A stretch of 35,104 nucleotides of DNA, taken from the NCBI RefSeq assembly GCF_002858805.1, contig NZ_PJZI01000046.1, forward strand, positions 1-35,104. The letters are read 5' to 3'. This DNA is from Chimaeribacter arupi. Its GTDB lineage: Bacteria; Pseudomonadota; Gammaproteobacteria; Enterobacterales; Enterobacteriaceae. The first letter of the stretch is position 1; the number at the start of each line of letters is the position of its first letter. Under the pieces are notes generated by a model. It saw nothing but the letters and a program-made list of their open reading frames with translations, searched no databases and was not told the origin of the DNA. This document shows positions 1 to 8,246 of this stretch, piece after piece. A program made the position numbers and the translations under genes.

Positions 1-7
1 TCTTTCT

Positions 8-167
8 GCGGCTCCGCTGCCGCCACCGCGCAAGGGGCGCGTAGGCGCGCGCCCCTTGCATCCCCGCGCCTTGGGTGCTCCGGCAGAATTATTGGCCGCT
101 CCCGCGGCTCCCCTCCAGCGTCCTCCGGGCTGTTCGGGCCGGGACAGACACGCTGGGAGCGTGTCTG
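8..167. repeat. Cluster of GC-rich hairpins downstream of purN
   Basis: This stretch has no convincing gene but several inverted repeats. A perfect 12-base stem with a 6-base loop lies at 30-59 (arms GCAAGGGGCGCG and CGCGCCCCTTGC). A perfect 10-base stem with a 3-base loop lies at 145-167 (arms CAGACACGCT and AGCGTGTCTG). Shorter stems are GCGGC/GCCGC at 8-23 and GCCGC/GCGGC just after position 100. None has a T-run on either strand, so they are not classical intrinsic terminators, although the 145-167 stem is where a purN transcript could end. Clustered palindromes after an operon resemble REP/BIME elements in general form; I do not recognise this family. Confidence 0.6.
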
Positions 168-180
168 CGGCCGCCGCCCG

Positions 181-819
181 CTACTCCGCCGCATACCCCT
201 CCGGCGGCAACCTTCCCCCGTCCAGCCAGGCGGCCCCCTCCTGCATGGTCAGGCGGCCACTGACAAACCATTGTGCCACCAGCGGGTAGATCTGGTGCTC
301 CTGCACCTGCACACGGGCCTGCAGATCCTCCTCGCTGTCGCCGTCAAAGACCGGGACTTTGGCTTGGAGGACAACCGGGCCGCCGTCCAGCTCCTCGGTG
401 ACGAAATGCACCGAGGTGCCGTGTTCCGCATCGCGGTTGGCCAGCGCCTGACGGTGGGTATGCAGCCCAGGGTATCTCGGCAGCAGGGAAGGGTGGATGT
501 TCAGCATCCGCCCGGCATAATGCCGGACGAACGCCGCGCTGAGGATGCGCATATACCCCGCCAGCACGATCAGATCGGGCGCGTAGGCGTCAATCTGCTC
601 CGCCAGCGCGGCATCAAACGCCACGCGGTCACTGAACTCACGCGCGTCCAGGGCGTGCGCCGGAATCCCCGCCTCGCGGGCGCGCTCCAGCCCATAGGCA
701 TCGGCTTTATTGCTGAACACCGCAGCAAGAGATGCGTGGAGACGTCCCTGTTGGCAGGCATCAATCAACGCCTGGAGATTACTCCCCTGGCCGGATACCA
801 GCACCACGATCTTTTTCAT
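181..819 (-). CDS. purN: Phosphoribosylglycinamide formyltransferase 1 (PurN)
   Basis: PurN transfers a formyl group from 10-formyltetrahydrofolate to glycinamide ribonucleotide, the third step of de novo purine synthesis, in the cytosol. The 212-residue product has the usual length. It shows the N-terminal nucleotide-binding segment (VVLVSGQGSNLQA), the catalytic segment LNIHPSLLPRYPGLHTH with Asn and His near residues 107 and 109, and HFVTEELDGGPVV with the catalytic Asp near 145; these correspond to Asn106, His108 and Asp144 of the E. coli enzyme. The ATG overlaps the purM stop by one base (TGATG), so the two are translationally coupled and should share the PurR-controlled purM promoter. 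No defect is seen. Confidence 0.97.
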   Translation of the reverse strand: MKKIVVLVSGQGSNLQALIDACQQGRLHASLAAVFSNKADAYGLERAREAGIPAHALDAREFSDRVAFDAALAEQIDAYAPDLIVLAGYMRILSAAFVRHYAGRMLNIHPSLLPRYPGLHTHRQALANRDAEHGTSVHFVTEELDGGPVVLQAKVPVFDGDSEEDLQARVQVQEHQIYPLVAQWFVSGRLTMQEGAAWLDGGRLPPEGYAAE

Positions 820-1856
820 CAGCCGATTACCACCTGCTCTGCCGCGTCAGAGGCGTTGATGTGGCCGATTTTCCAGGCTTTTTCACCGGAAGCGGTCAGC
901 AGTTCCACCGCCTGATCCGCCAGTGCCGCAGGCAGGGCGATCACCATGCCGACACCACAGTTAAAGGTGCGGTACATCTCGTGGCGGCTGACGTTGCCCG
1001 CCTGTTGCAGCCAGGTAAATACCGCCGGCCACTGCCAGCTCGACTCGTCAATCACCGCCTGGGTATTGGCCGGCAAGACGCGGGGGATGTTCTCCCAGAA
1101 ACCGCCGCCGGTCAGGTGGGCGATGGCGTGCACATCAATCTGCTCAATCAGGCTGAGGATCGATTTTACGTAGATTTTGGTCGGGGCCAGCAGGTGATCG
1201 GCAAGCGACCGGCCGTCCAGCTGTTCGGTGGCGGCATCCGTGTTGCTGACTTCCAGGATTTTGCGCACCAGCGAGTAGCCGTTGGAGTGCGGGCCGCTGG
1301 CACCGAGCGCCACCAGCACATCGCCGTCCTGCACTTTGCTGCCGTCGATGATTTCCGACTTCTCCACCACGCCGACGCAGAACCCGGCGACGTCGTAATC
1401 TTCACCGTGGTACATGCCCGGCATTTCAGCGGTTTCACCGCCTACCAGCGCACACCCGGCCTGTTTGCACCCTTCGGCAATGCCGGTGATCACGCTGGCG
1501 GCCGTCTCCACGTCCAGCTTGCCGGTCGCGTAGTAATCCAGGAAGAACAGCGGCTCCGCGCCCTGAACCACCAGATCATTCACGCACATCGCCACCAGAT
1601 CGATACCGATGGTGTCATGGCGCTTCAGATCCATCGCCAGACGCAGCTTGGTGCCGACGCCGTCAGTGCCGGAAACCAGAATCGGCTCACGGTATTTTTG
1701 CGGCAGCGCGCACAAAGCACCGAAACCGCCCAGCCCACCCATCACTTCCGGGCGGCGGGTCTGCTTCACTACACCTTTGATACGGTCTACCAATGCATTT
1801 CCTGCATCAATATCCACACCTGCGTCTTTATAGCTGAGAGAGGTTTTATCGGTCAC
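819..1856 (-). CDS. purM: Phosphoribosylformylglycinamidine cyclo-ligase (AIR synthetase, PurM)
   Basis: PurM closes the imidazole ring of 5-aminoimidazole ribonucleotide, the fifth step of purine synthesis, using ATP. The 345-residue protein matches the E. coli enzyme almost throughout, including [17 protein letters not shown], the [11 protein letters not shown] segment and [15 protein letters not shown], all typical of the PurM/ThiL ATP-binding fold. The start is GTG at 1854-1856, giving [13 protein letters not shown], the same beginning and the same start codon type as in E. coli; a GGGGA ribosome-binding sequence lies a few bases upstream. It is the first gene of purM-purN and diverges from upp. 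A PurR box lies 65-80 bases upstream of the start. Confidence 0.97.
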   Translation of the reverse strand: MTDKTSLSYKDAGVDIDAGNALVDRIKGVVKQTRRPEVMGGLGGFGALCALPQKYREPILVSGTDGVGTKLRLAMDLKRHDTIGIDLVAMCVNDLVVQGAEPLFFLDYYATGKLDVETAASVITGIAEGCKQAGCALVGGETAEMPGMYHGEDYDVAGFCVGVVEKSEIIDGSKVQDGDVLVALGASGPHSNGYSLVRKILEVSNTDAATEQLDGRSLADHLLAPTKIYVKSILSLIEQIDVHAIAHLTGGGFWENIPRVLPANTQAVIDESSWQWPAVFTWLQQAGNVSRHEMYRTFNCGVGMVIALPAALADQAVELLTASGEKAWKIGHINASDAAEQVVIG

Positions 1857-1907
1857 TGCTGGATCCCCACGGCGGTTTGCGGTTGGTGGTTAAAATTGAG
1901 CGCGGCA

Positions 1908-1936
1908 ATTCTAACAGCCCAGGCAAACGTTTGCGA
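1908..1936 (-). promoter_or_regulatory. purMN promoter region with PurR box
   Basis: The sequence at 1921-1936 (AGGCAAACGTTTGCGA) matches the PurR operator consensus ACGCAAACGTTTGCGT at 14 of 16 positions, with a perfect central palindrome. On the minus strand a TAGAAT -10-like hexamer lies at 1908-1913, just downstream of the operator, so bound PurR would cover the promoter spacer. This is the expected arrangement for hypoxanthine/guanine-dependent repression of purMN. The operator match is seen directly; the -10 assignment is inferred. Confidence 0.85.
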
Positions 1937-2038
1937 GTGGCTTATGCGGGGGAAAGACGTTTTGCCTTCTATACTGTTAATCGAAAATCAGTTGATCCTG
2001 ATCAGGCGATTAGCGGTGGCGCGACAAAAAAAAGGCGT

Positions 2039-2044
2039 TATAAT
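2039..2044 (+). promoter_or_regulatory. Probable upp -10 element
   Basis: A perfect TATAAT hexamer lies 47 bases upstream of the upp ATG. No good -35 hexamer sits 16-18 bases upstream, so the promoter would be weak or activator-assisted. A nine-to-ten base T-run follows in the leader (about 2052-2060). Confidence 0.55.
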
Positions 2045-2090
2045 CTCGCGATTTTTTTTTGGCCGTCAACCATCGTAGGGGAGAATAATT

Positions 2091-2717
2091 ATGAAGATCG
2101 TTGAGGTAAAACACCCGCTGGTAAAACATAAGCTGGGCCTGATGCGTGAAAATGACATCAGCACCAAACGCTTTCGCGAACTGGCTTCTGAAGTGGGGAG
2201 TTTGCTGACCTATGAAGCGACCGCCGATCTGGAAACCGAAAAGGTGACCATTGATGGTTGGTGCGGGCCGGTTGAAGTAGACCAGATCAAAGGCAAAAAA
2301 ATCACTGTGGTGCCGATCCTGCGTGCCGGCCTCGGCATGATGGAAGGCGTCCTGGAGCACGTCCCGAGCGCACGCATCAGCGTGGTCGGTGTGTACCGTG
2401 ACGAAGAGACGCTGGAGCCGGTGCCGTACTTCCAGAAACTGGTGTCCAACATTGAAGAACGTATGGCGCTGGTGGTTGACCCGATGCTGGCCACCGGCGG
2501 CTCCATGATCGCCACCATCGACCTGCTGAAGAAAGCCGGCTGCACCAGCATCAAGGTGCTGGTGCTGGTGGCCGCCCCGGAAGGGATCGCCGCCCTGGAA
2601 AAAGCCCACCCGGATGTCGAGCTGTTCACCGCCTCTATTGATCAGTACCTGAATGAAAAAGGCTACATCGTGCCGGGCCTCGGCGATGCAGGCGACAAAA
2701 TATTTGGTACCAAGTAA
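2091..2717 (+). CDS. upp: Uracil phosphoribosyltransferase
   Basis: Upp converts uracil and PRPP to UMP in pyrimidine salvage. The product is 208 residues, identical in length to E. coli Upp and nearly identical in sequence (it begins [20 protein letters not shown]). The PRPP-binding loop is seen as [10 protein letters not shown] around residues 128-137, and the C-terminal uracil-binding part ends [25 protein letters not shown] ribosome-binding site lies 7 bases before the ATG. It is followed by uraA, the uracil importer, with an intrinsic-terminator-like hairpin between them, so uraA may be expressed by partial readthrough. Confidence 0.98.
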   Translation: MKIVEVKHPLVKHKLGLMRENDISTKRFRELASEVGSLLTYEATADLETEKVTIDGWCGPVEVDQIKGKKITVVPILRAGLGMMEGVLEHVPSARISVVGVYRDEETLEPVPYFQKLVSNIEERMALVVDPMLATGGSMIATIDLLKKAGCTSIKVLVLVAAPEGIAALEKAHPDVELFTASIDQYLNEKGYIVPGLGDAGDKIFGTK

Positions 2718-2723
2718 GCATTT

Positions 2724-2751
2724 AAGCCGGCTGAGAAGTCGGCTTTTTTTT
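2724..2751 (+). terminator. Intrinsic terminator or attenuator between upp and uraA
   Basis: The stem is AAGCCGGCT / AGTCGGCTT with one G-T pair and a GAGA loop, followed by a run of Ts to 2751. It begins 7 bases after the upp stop and lies 50 bases before uraA, so it probably sets the upp:uraA expression ratio. Confidence 0.85.
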
Positions 2752-2801
2752 AATTGTTTTCCCCACGCCGTCCATCAATAACACCGTATGAGGATAGAAA
2801 G

Positions 2802-4088
2802 ATGACCCGTCGCGCCATCGGAGTCAGTGAGCGCCCACCGCTGCTGCAAACGATTCCGTTAAGCTTCCAGCACCTGTTCGCCATGTTTGGCGCGACCGTG
2901 CTGGTGCCGATCCTGTTTAAAGTTAACCCGGCCACGGTATTGCTGTTCAACGGCATCGGCACGCTGCTGTACCTGTTTATCTGCAAAGGGAAAATCCCGG
3001 CTTACCTCGGCTCCAGCTTTGCCTTTATTTCGCCGGTGCTGCTGCTGTTGCCGCTCGGGTATGAGGTGGCGCTCGGCGGCTTTATCCTCTGCGGCGCGCT
3101 GTTCTGCCTGGTGGCGCTGATTGTGAAGAAGGCCGGCACCGGCTGGATCAACGTGATGTTCCCCCCGGCCGCGATGGGGGCGATTGTCTCGGTGATCGGG
3201 CTGGAACTGGCCGGCGTGGCGGCCAATATGGCCGGGCTGCTGCCGGCGGACGGCGCCTCCGTGGACGGCAAAACCGTGACCATTTCGCTGGTGACGCTGG
3301 CGGTGACGGTACTCGGCTCGGTGCTGTTCCGCGGTTTCCTGGCGATTATCCCGATCCTGATCGGGGTGCTGGTGGGGTACGCACTCTCCTTCTTTATGGG
3401 CGTGGTGGATGCCTCTCCCATCCGCGAGGCGCACTGGTTCGCGCTGCCGACATTCTATTCGCCGCGGTTTGAGTGGGTGGCGATGCTGACCATTCTGCCC
3501 GCCGCGCTGGTGGTGATCGCCGAGCATGTCGGCCACCTGGTCGTTACCGCCAACATTGTGAAAAAAGATCTGCTGCGTGACCCCGGCCTGCACCGCTCCA
3601 TGTTTGCCAATGGCCTCTCCACCATGATCTCCGGCTTTTTCGGTTCCACACCCAACACCACCTACGGTGAAAATATCGGCGTGATGGCGATTACCAAGGT
3701 CTACAGCACCTGGGTGATCGGCGGCGCGGCGATTCTGGCGATTTTGCTGTCGTGCGTCGGCAAACTGGCGGCGGCGATCCAGGCGGTGCCGGTACCGGTG
3801 ATGGGCGGGGTGTCGCTGCTGTTGTACGGCGTGATTGGCGCGTCCGGGATCCGGGTGCTGATTGAGTCAAAAGTGGACTACAACAAGGCGCAGAACCTGA
3901 TCCTGACGTCAGTTATCCTGATCATCGGCGTGAGCGGCGCAAAAGTGCACATCGGCGCGGCGGAACTGAAAGGCATGGCGCTGGCGACGATTGTCGGCAT
4001 CTTCCTGAGCCTGCTGTTTACACTGATTGAACGCTTCCGCGGTGAAGAGCAGGTGCTCGAGCCGGAAGAGGACGCCAGACACCACTGA
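2802..4088 (+). CDS. uraA: Uracil:proton symporter (NCS2 family)
   Basis: UraA imports uracil with protons across the inner membrane and feeds Upp. The product is 428 residues against 429 for E. coli UraA. The start giving MTRRAIGVSERPPLL is chosen because it matches E. coli and follows an AGGA ribosome-binding sequence; upstream in-frame codons would overrun the terminator. It shows the hydrophobic multi-span pattern of the 14-helix NCS2 fold. The uracil-binding glutamates of the family are present as Glu241 (AEHVGHL) and Glu290 (YGENIGVMAIT). The C-terminal tail is short, acidic and ends in two histidines. Confidence 0.97.
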   Translation: MTRRAIGVSERPPLLQTIPLSFQHLFAMFGATVLVPILFKVNPATVLLFNGIGTLLYLFICKGKIPAYLGSSFAFISPVLLLLPLGYEVALGGFILCGALFCLVALIVKKAGTGWINVMFPPAAMGAIVSVIGLELAGVAANMAGLLPADGASVDGKTVTISLVTLAVTVLGSVLFRGFLAIIPILIGVLVGYALSFFMGVVDASPIREAHWFALPTFYSPRFEWVAMLTILPAALVVIAEHVGHLVVTANIVKKDLLRDPGLHRSMFANGLSTMISGFFGSTPNTTYGENIGVMAITKVYSTWVIGGAAILAILLSCVGKLAAAIQAVPVPVMGGVSLLLYGVIGASGIRVLIESKVDYNKAQNLILTSVILIIGVSGAKVHIGAAELKGMALATIVGIFLSLLFTLIERFRGEEQVLEPEEDARHH

Positions 4089-4135
4089 ATGGCCCGTTAA
4101 CCGGGATCCTCCCGTGGGCAGGATCGATCATCGTG

Positions 4136-4165
4136 CGGCCGCCGGTTCTCCTGGCGGCCGTTTTT
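4136..4165 (+). terminator. Intrinsic terminator after uraA
   Basis: A perfect 8-base stem CGGCCGCC / GGCGGCCG with a 9-base loop is followed by TTTTT. It ends upp-uraA and separates it from hda, whose promoter must lie in the roughly 45 bases that follow. Confidence 0.9.
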
Positions 4166-4211
4166 ATGGTAGACTCCGCGGGTTTTACTGACCGTTTTGG
4201 TTGAGGTGCTT

Positions 4212-4913
4212 CTGAATACGCCGGCGCAGCTTTCACTGCCACTCTATCTTCCGGATGACGAAACGTTCGCCAGTTTCTATCCGGGGGAAAATCCCTCCCT
4301 GCTCGCTGCCATTCATACCGCACTGCATCAGGAACACGGGACATACATCTATTTCTGGTCCCGCGTCGGCGGGGGGCGCAGCCACCTGCTGCATGCCGCC
4401 TGTGCCGAACTCTCCCAGAAAGGCGAAGCCGTGGGCTATGTTCCGCTGGATAAGCGCGCCTATTTTGTGCCGGAGGTGCTGGAAGGGATGGAGCAACTGG
4501 CGCTGGTCTGCATCGACAATATCGAGTGCATTGCCGGGGATGAAGCCTGGGAGATGGCGATCTTCAACCTGTATAACCGCATCCTGGAAACCGGGCGTAC
4601 CCGGCTGTTTATCAGCGGCGATCGCCCGCCGCGCCAGCTTAACCTGCAACTGCCCGATCTCGCCTCGCGCCTTGACTGGGGGCAGATCTACAAACTGTTG
4701 CCGCTGTCGGATGAGGAAAAGTTGCAGGCGCTGCAACTGCGCGCCAAGTTACGCGGTTTTGAACTGCCGGAAGACGTGGGCCGCTTCCTGCTGAAACGGC
4801 TGGATCGCGAGATGCGCACCCTGTTTATGACGCTGGATCAGCTCGACCGCGCCTCGATTACCGCGCAACGCAAACTCACGATCCCCTTTGTGAAAGAGAT
4901 CCTCAGCCTGTAG
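4212..4913 (+). CDS. hda: DnaA inactivator Hda, likely CTG start
   Basis: Hda is an AAA+ protein that, bound to the DNA-loaded sliding clamp, stimulates ATP hydrolysis by DnaA (regulatory inactivation of DnaA) and so prevents re-initiation. The N-terminal clamp-binding motif QLSLPL is at residues 6-11, the P-loop-like segment [11 protein letters not shown] follows near residue 50, and the DnaA-like AAA+ core continues to the end. There is no ATG near the N-terminus. CTG at 4212-4214 has a GAGG ribosome-binding sequence 5 bases upstream and gives 233 residues, exactly the E. coli length; TTG at 4197 is in frame but has no such signal. I recall that E. coli Hda is also thought to start at CTG. 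It converges on yfgD. Confidence 0.93.
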   Translation: MNTPAQLSLPLYLPDDETFASFYPGENPSLLAAIHTALHQEHGTYIYFWSRVGGGRSHLLHAACAELSQKGEAVGYVPLDKRAYFVPEVLEGMEQLALVCIDNIECIAGDEAWEMAIFNLYNRILETGRTRLFISGDRPPRQLNLQLPDLASRLDWGQIYKLLPLSDEEKLQALQLRAKLRGFELPEDVGRFLLKRLDREMRTLFMTLDQLDRASITAQRKLTIPFVKEILSL

Positions 4914-4919
4914 CGCCGC

Positions 4920-5273
4920 CTACAGGATCTCCAGTACCTTTTCCGGCGGCCGGCCAATCCGGGCTTTGCCGTTTGCCACCACAATCGGGCGCTCAATCAG
5001 CCTTGGGTGATCCGCCATCGCCTGAACCAGTTCCTCCTCACTCAGTGCCGTATCCTCCAGCTTCAGCTCGGTATAGATCTCTTCGTTACGGCGCATCATG
5101 TCGCGTGCGGAGGCCAGCCCCAGCTGGTGTACCAGCGTTTGCAGGGTCGCGAACGAAGGCGGCGTCTCCAGATAGAGGATGACATCCGGCTTTATCCCTT
5201 GTTGTTCCAGCAATGCCAGCGTTTCACGGCTTTTGCTGCAACGCGGGTTGTGGTAAATCGAAACGGTTTCCAT
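4920..5273 (-). CDS. yfgD: ArsC-family reductase YfgD
   Basis: This is a thioredoxin-fold protein of the arsenate reductase (ArsC) family, 117 residues and close to E. coli YfgD. The N-terminal motif HNPRCSKSR carries the nucleophilic cysteine at residue 12, and the C-terminal part ends RPIVVANGKARIGRPPEKVLEIL, containing the conserved RPI segment. The ATG at 5271-5273 has an AAGGAAG ribosome-binding sequence 7 bases upstream and matches the E. coli start. In-family activity would be glutathione/glutaredoxin-dependent arsenate reduction, but no arsenic operon (arsR, arsB) is nearby and the physiological role is unproven. It lies downstream of bepA on the same strand. Confidence 0.9.
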   Translation of the reverse strand: METVSIYHNPRCSKSRETLALLEQQGIKPDVILYLETPPSFATLQTLVHQLGLASARDMMRRNEEIYTELKLEDTALSEEELVQAMADHPRLIERPIVVANGKARIGRPPEKVLEIL

Positions 5274-5303
5274 TATCTGCTTCCTTAAAGTCAATGCATG
5301 AAC

Positions 5304-5321
5304 CGGCAGGTAAACCTGCCG
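5304..5321. repeat. 18-base palindrome between bepA and yfgD
   Basis: CGGCAGGT and ACCTGCCG form a perfect 8-base inverted repeat with a 2-base centre, between the yfgD start and the bepA stop. On the minus strand, the bepA sense, there is no following T-run, so it may stabilise or process the transcript rather than terminate it. Confidence 0.6.
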
Positions 5322-5326
5322 TAAGG

Positions 5327-6820
5327 TCAGCCGCGCTGGTACTGGCGGAAGCGCTTTTGCATCTGGCGGAACTGGTCAATGCGTGCGTCATACCGCGCCT
5401 GGTCCAGGCTGCCGAGTTTGGCTTGCGCGCTGGCATTGCTCAGCACCTCGATGGCCTGATCGAGCCTGCCCACCAGCGCCAGGCTCTCTGCCCGGGCCGA
5501 TAACTCCTGTGCCCGCTGGTTATTGGCGGCCGATGCCTGGGCCAGCAGCTCCCAGCCGTTCGGATCGTCCGGGTTAGCGTAAGTATAGCGATTAAGAATG
5601 CGGATGGCGTCGGCCGGGCGGTTGCCTTCGGCATAGGCATTCGCCAGGTTAAGCTGAAGCACCGGGTTGCCGCGGGCGGCGTTGGCCTTTTCCAGCCGGG
5701 CAATCGCCTGCGGGATCTGTTTCCGGCCGAGGTCGATATCCGTCATCAGATCGAGATACCAGACGTTGCCCGGCTCTTTCGCCAGCAGCGGCGCAAGGGC
5801 GCTTGCCGCCTCACCATATTTGTTTGCCTGGTAAAACAAAATGGCCCGGCCGTAACGCGCGGCGGTCTGCTCACGCACGTTGCCCTGTTCCAGCGGTTGC
5901 AGGGTGTCCTCAGTCAGGCGGTTCTGTTCACTGCCGTACATGCCGAGAATGCGCACCCTGGCCAGCATAAAGTCCAGCGAAGAGTGCGCCACCACGTGCC
6001 CCATCTGGTTGGCGCGGTTGCGGGTGTCGGCGAGGCGGCTGTCCGGCAGCGGGTGGGTGAGCAGCATTTCCGGCGGTTTCGAGGCGGAGCGCGACTGGTC
6101 CGCCAGCTTTTGCAGGAAGGTCGGCATCGCTTCCGGGTCAAAGCCTGCGCGTTGCAGCACCTGAATGCCGATGCGATCCGCCTCCTGTTCATTGGCCTGG
6201 GTAAAGCTGATCATGCCCTGTTGCGCACCGGCCAGCGTGCCGGTCAGGGCCGCCATCCCGGCCTGCGGGCTGGCCATCGCCAGCAGGATAGAGCCGAGTG
6301 CGCCCACCCAGGTGAGCGGGGCGCTGCGCTGCTGGTCTTCCATCGCCCGCGCCAGGTGACGTTGGGTGACGTGGGAAATTTCGTGCGCCATGACCGAGGC
6401 GAGCTGGCTTTCATTGTCGGTGTAGCGGAACAGCGCCGAATGCAGCACCACGTTGCCGCCAAAGAAGGCGAAGGCGTTGATCTCGTCATTGTTGATCAGG
6501 AAAAAATGGAAGGGTGTGCGCACGGAATAGGCGTGGGCCACCAGCCGGTTTCCCAGCTGGTTGATATACTGAACCAGCAACGGGTCGTTAATTAACGGGG
6601 CGCTGCCGCGCAGCTGGCGGACATAGAAATCCCCCATCTGCAACTCCTGGTTGATGCTCAGGGTGCCGCCCGCCGTGGTGCCGATGTCCGGCAACTGGTC
6701 AGCCAGCGGGGTGGCGTCTGCCGCCAGCAACGGCGCTGCGGCCGCGGCCGGGAGGACGGCGGAGAGCGACAATGCGCCAATCAGCGCGGCAATAAGCGGT
6801 TTTTTCAATGATAAAGCCAT
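5327..6820 (-). CDS. bepA: Beta-barrel assembly-enhancing protease BepA (M48 metalloprotease with TPR domain)
   Basis: BepA is a periplasmic zinc protease and chaperone that promotes assembly of LptD and degrades stalled outer-membrane proteins at the BAM complex. The product is 497 residues (E. coli 487). A signal peptide covers the first 30 or so residues ([25 protein letters not shown]). The M48 active site HEISH is at residues 146-150, followed by the zinc ligand region [11 protein letters not shown]-terminal TPR half (about 320-497) includes [25 protein letters not shown]. The start is set by AAGGGA upstream of the ATG at 6818-6820 and by agreement with E. coli. A sigma-E-type promoter candidate lies upstream at 6970-6998. 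Confidence 0.97.
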   Translation of the reverse strand: MALSLKKPLIAALIGALSLSAVLPAAAAAPLLAADATPLADQLPDIGTTAGGTLSINQELQMGDFYVRQLRGSAPLINDPLLVQYINQLGNRLVAHAYSVRTPFHFFLINNDEINAFAFFGGNVVLHSALFRYTDNESQLASVMAHEISHVTQRHLARAMEDQQRSAPLTWVGALGSILLAMASPQAGMAALTGTLAGAQQGMISFTQANEQEADRIGIQVLQRAGFDPEAMPTFLQKLADQSRSASKPPEMLLTHPLPDSRLADTRNRANQMGHVVAHSSLDFMLARVRILGMYGSEQNRLTEDTLQPLEQGNVREQTAARYGRAILFYQANKYGEAASALAPLLAKEPGNVWYLDLMTDIDLGRKQIPQAIARLEKANAARGNPVLQLNLANAYAEGNRPADAIRILNRYTYANPDDPNGWELLAQASAANNQRAQELSARAESLALVGRLDQAIEVLSNASAQAKLGSLDQARYDARIDQFRQMQKRFRQYQRG

Positions 6821-6969
6821 GATGCGCGATCCCTTGGTAAAAAATCCTGACGGTAAGCGACGGCGCCGGACGGGCTGCTCCCGCGGCACCTTTGCTGCCC
6901 AATGGCGGTAAACGTCTGGCCTGGGAGGTAAAAACAGGCGGGTGTGGCTTTCCGGCGCTCCCCCGGTTG

Positions 6970-6998
6970 CGTAGACTCCCTGCGGCGTAGCGGGTTCC
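6970..6998 (-). promoter_or_regulatory. Candidate sigma-E promoter of bepA
   Basis: On the minus strand, GGAACCC (6992-6998), a 15-base spacer and GTCTACG (6970-6976) resemble the sigma-E pattern GGAACTT, 15-16 bases, GTCTAA. It would place the transcript start about 140 bases upstream of bepA. bepA is known to belong to the sigma-E regulon in E. coli. Two -35 positions deviate, so this remains a candidate. Confidence 0.5.
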
Positions 6999-7040
6999 TG
7001 CGCACGCGTGTTTTTCTTATCTTAGCCATCCCCTTGATGC

Positions 7041-7056
7041 AATGGAACGTTTGCGC
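7041..7056 (+). promoter_or_regulatory. PurR-like box upstream of perM
   Basis: AATGGAACGTTTGCGC matches the PurR operator consensus at 11 of 16 positions, including an unbroken AACGTTTGCG. It lies about 58 bases upstream of the perM start. The family name of perM, predicted PurR-regulated permease, came from such predicted sites, which supports the call, but the left half-site is poor. Confidence 0.45.
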
Positions 7057-7113
7057 GGGGATATATACCGGAAAGTGGGGGGCTGCCCCGGTTTCCGGTC
7101 TCTGGAGTGTTGA

Positions 7114-8187
7114 ATGCTTGAGTTGTTATTACAGTGGTACCGCCGCCGGTTCTCCGACCCGGAAGCCATTGCGCTGCTGATTATCCTGCTGGCCGGTTTC
7201 TGTATCCTCTATTTTTTCCACGGCATTCTGGCTCCGCTGCTGGTGGCCATTGTGCTCGCCTACCTGCTGGAGTGGCCGACCGCACGGCTTCAGCGGCTGG
7301 GCTGCTCGCGTACCTGGGCCGCCAGCATCGTGCTGACGCTGTTTGCCGGGGTGGTGATGCTGGCGCTGTTTGTGATTGCCCCGGCCACCTGGCAGCAGGG
7401 GGTGAACCTGGCCACGGATCTGCCGTCGATGCTCAACCATTTCTATGCTTACGCGCAGAGCCTGCCGAAGCGCTACCCGGCGCTGGTGGATGCCGGCATC
7501 ATCGACATGATGGCCGAGGATGTGCGCACCCGCCTGACGCTGGTGGGCGGGTCAGTGGTGAAATTCTCGCTCGCCTCGCTGGTGGGGCTGCTGACGCTGT
7601 CGATTTACCTGGTGCTGGTGCCGCTGATGGTGTTTTTCCTGCTCAAGGACAAAGAGCAGATGCTGAACGCGGTGCGGCGGGTGCTGCCGCGTAACCGCGG
7701 GCTGGCCGGGCAGGTGTGGGTGGAGATGAACCAGCAGATCACCAACTATATCCGCGGCAAGGTGCTGGAGATGGTGGTGGTGGGCATCGCCACCTATATC
7801 GTGTTCTTTATTATGGAGCTGCAGTACTCGCTGCTGCTGGCGGTGCTGGTGGGGTTTTCGGTGCTTATCCCTTACATCGGCGCGGTGATCGCCACGATTC
7901 CGGTGGTGGTGATTGCGCTGTTCCAGTGGGGGCTGGGCGCGGATTTCTGGACGCTGATTATCGCCTATCTGGTGGTGCAGGGGCTGGACGGCAACCTGCT
8001 GGTGCCGATCCTCTTCTCCGAGGCAGTGAACCTGCACCCGCTGGTGATCATCCTGTCGGTGATTATTTTTGGCGGCATGTGGGGCTTCTGGGGCATCTTT
8101 TTTGCCATTCCGCTGGCGACGCTGGTCAAAGCGGTGGTGCACGCCTGGCCGGACGAACTGTACGACGACCCGGAACACCGGCCATAA
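7114..8187 (+). CDS. perM: AI-2E family transporter PerM
   Basis: PerM is a polytopic inner-membrane protein of the AI-2E/PerM family (UPF0118); the E. coli protein is called a putative PurR-regulated permease and its substrate is unknown. The product is 357 residues (E. coli about 353), with paired hydrophobic segments near the N-terminus (LLIILLAGFCILYFFH), several more in the second half (LLLAVLVGFSVLIPYIGAVIA), and the family segment VQGLDGNLLVPILFSEAVNLHPLVI. The ATG follows a CTGGAG ribosome-binding sequence. It is divergent from bepA and convergent with bcp, sharing a two-way terminator. Confidence 0.93.
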   Translation: MLELLLQWYRRRFSDPEAIALLIILLAGFCILYFFHGILAPLLVAIVLAYLLEWPTARLQRLGCSRTWAASIVLTLFAGVVMLALFVIAPATWQQGVNLATDLPSMLNHFYAYAQSLPKRYPALVDAGIIDMMAEDVRTRLTLVGGSVVKFSLASLVGLLTLSIYLVLVPLMVFFLLKDKEQMLNAVRRVLPRNRGLAGQVWVEMNQQITNYIRGKVLEMVVVGIATYIVFFIMELQYSLLLAVLVGFSVLIPYIGAVIATIPVVVIALFQWGLGADFWTLIIAYLVVQGLDGNLLVPILFSEAVNLHPLVIILSVIIFGGMWGFWGIFFAIPLATLVKAVVHAWPDELYDDPEHRP

Positions 8188-8211
8188 AAAAAAGCGCGGG
8201 TGCGCTTTTTT
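8188..8211. terminator. Bidirectional terminator between perM and bcp
   Basis: AAAAAAGCGC and GCGCTTTTTT form a perfect 10-base inverted repeat around GGGT, directly after the perM stop. The A and T runs at the two ends allow it to act on both convergent transcripts. Confidence 0.9.
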
Positions 8212-8246
8212 AAAAAACAGGGAGACCGCCGGCGTGAAACGGGGCG

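Noticed and set aside
732-2078. A 448-codon frame on the plus strand opposite purM/purN
   Set aside because: It lies wholly opposite two well-conserved genes, its product resembles no family I know, and it has the composition expected of an antisense frame in GC-rich DNA.
8188-8211. The perm-bcp palindrome as a protein-binding site
   Set aside because: Its position at the perM stop, GC stem and A/T tails fit a two-way terminator fully.
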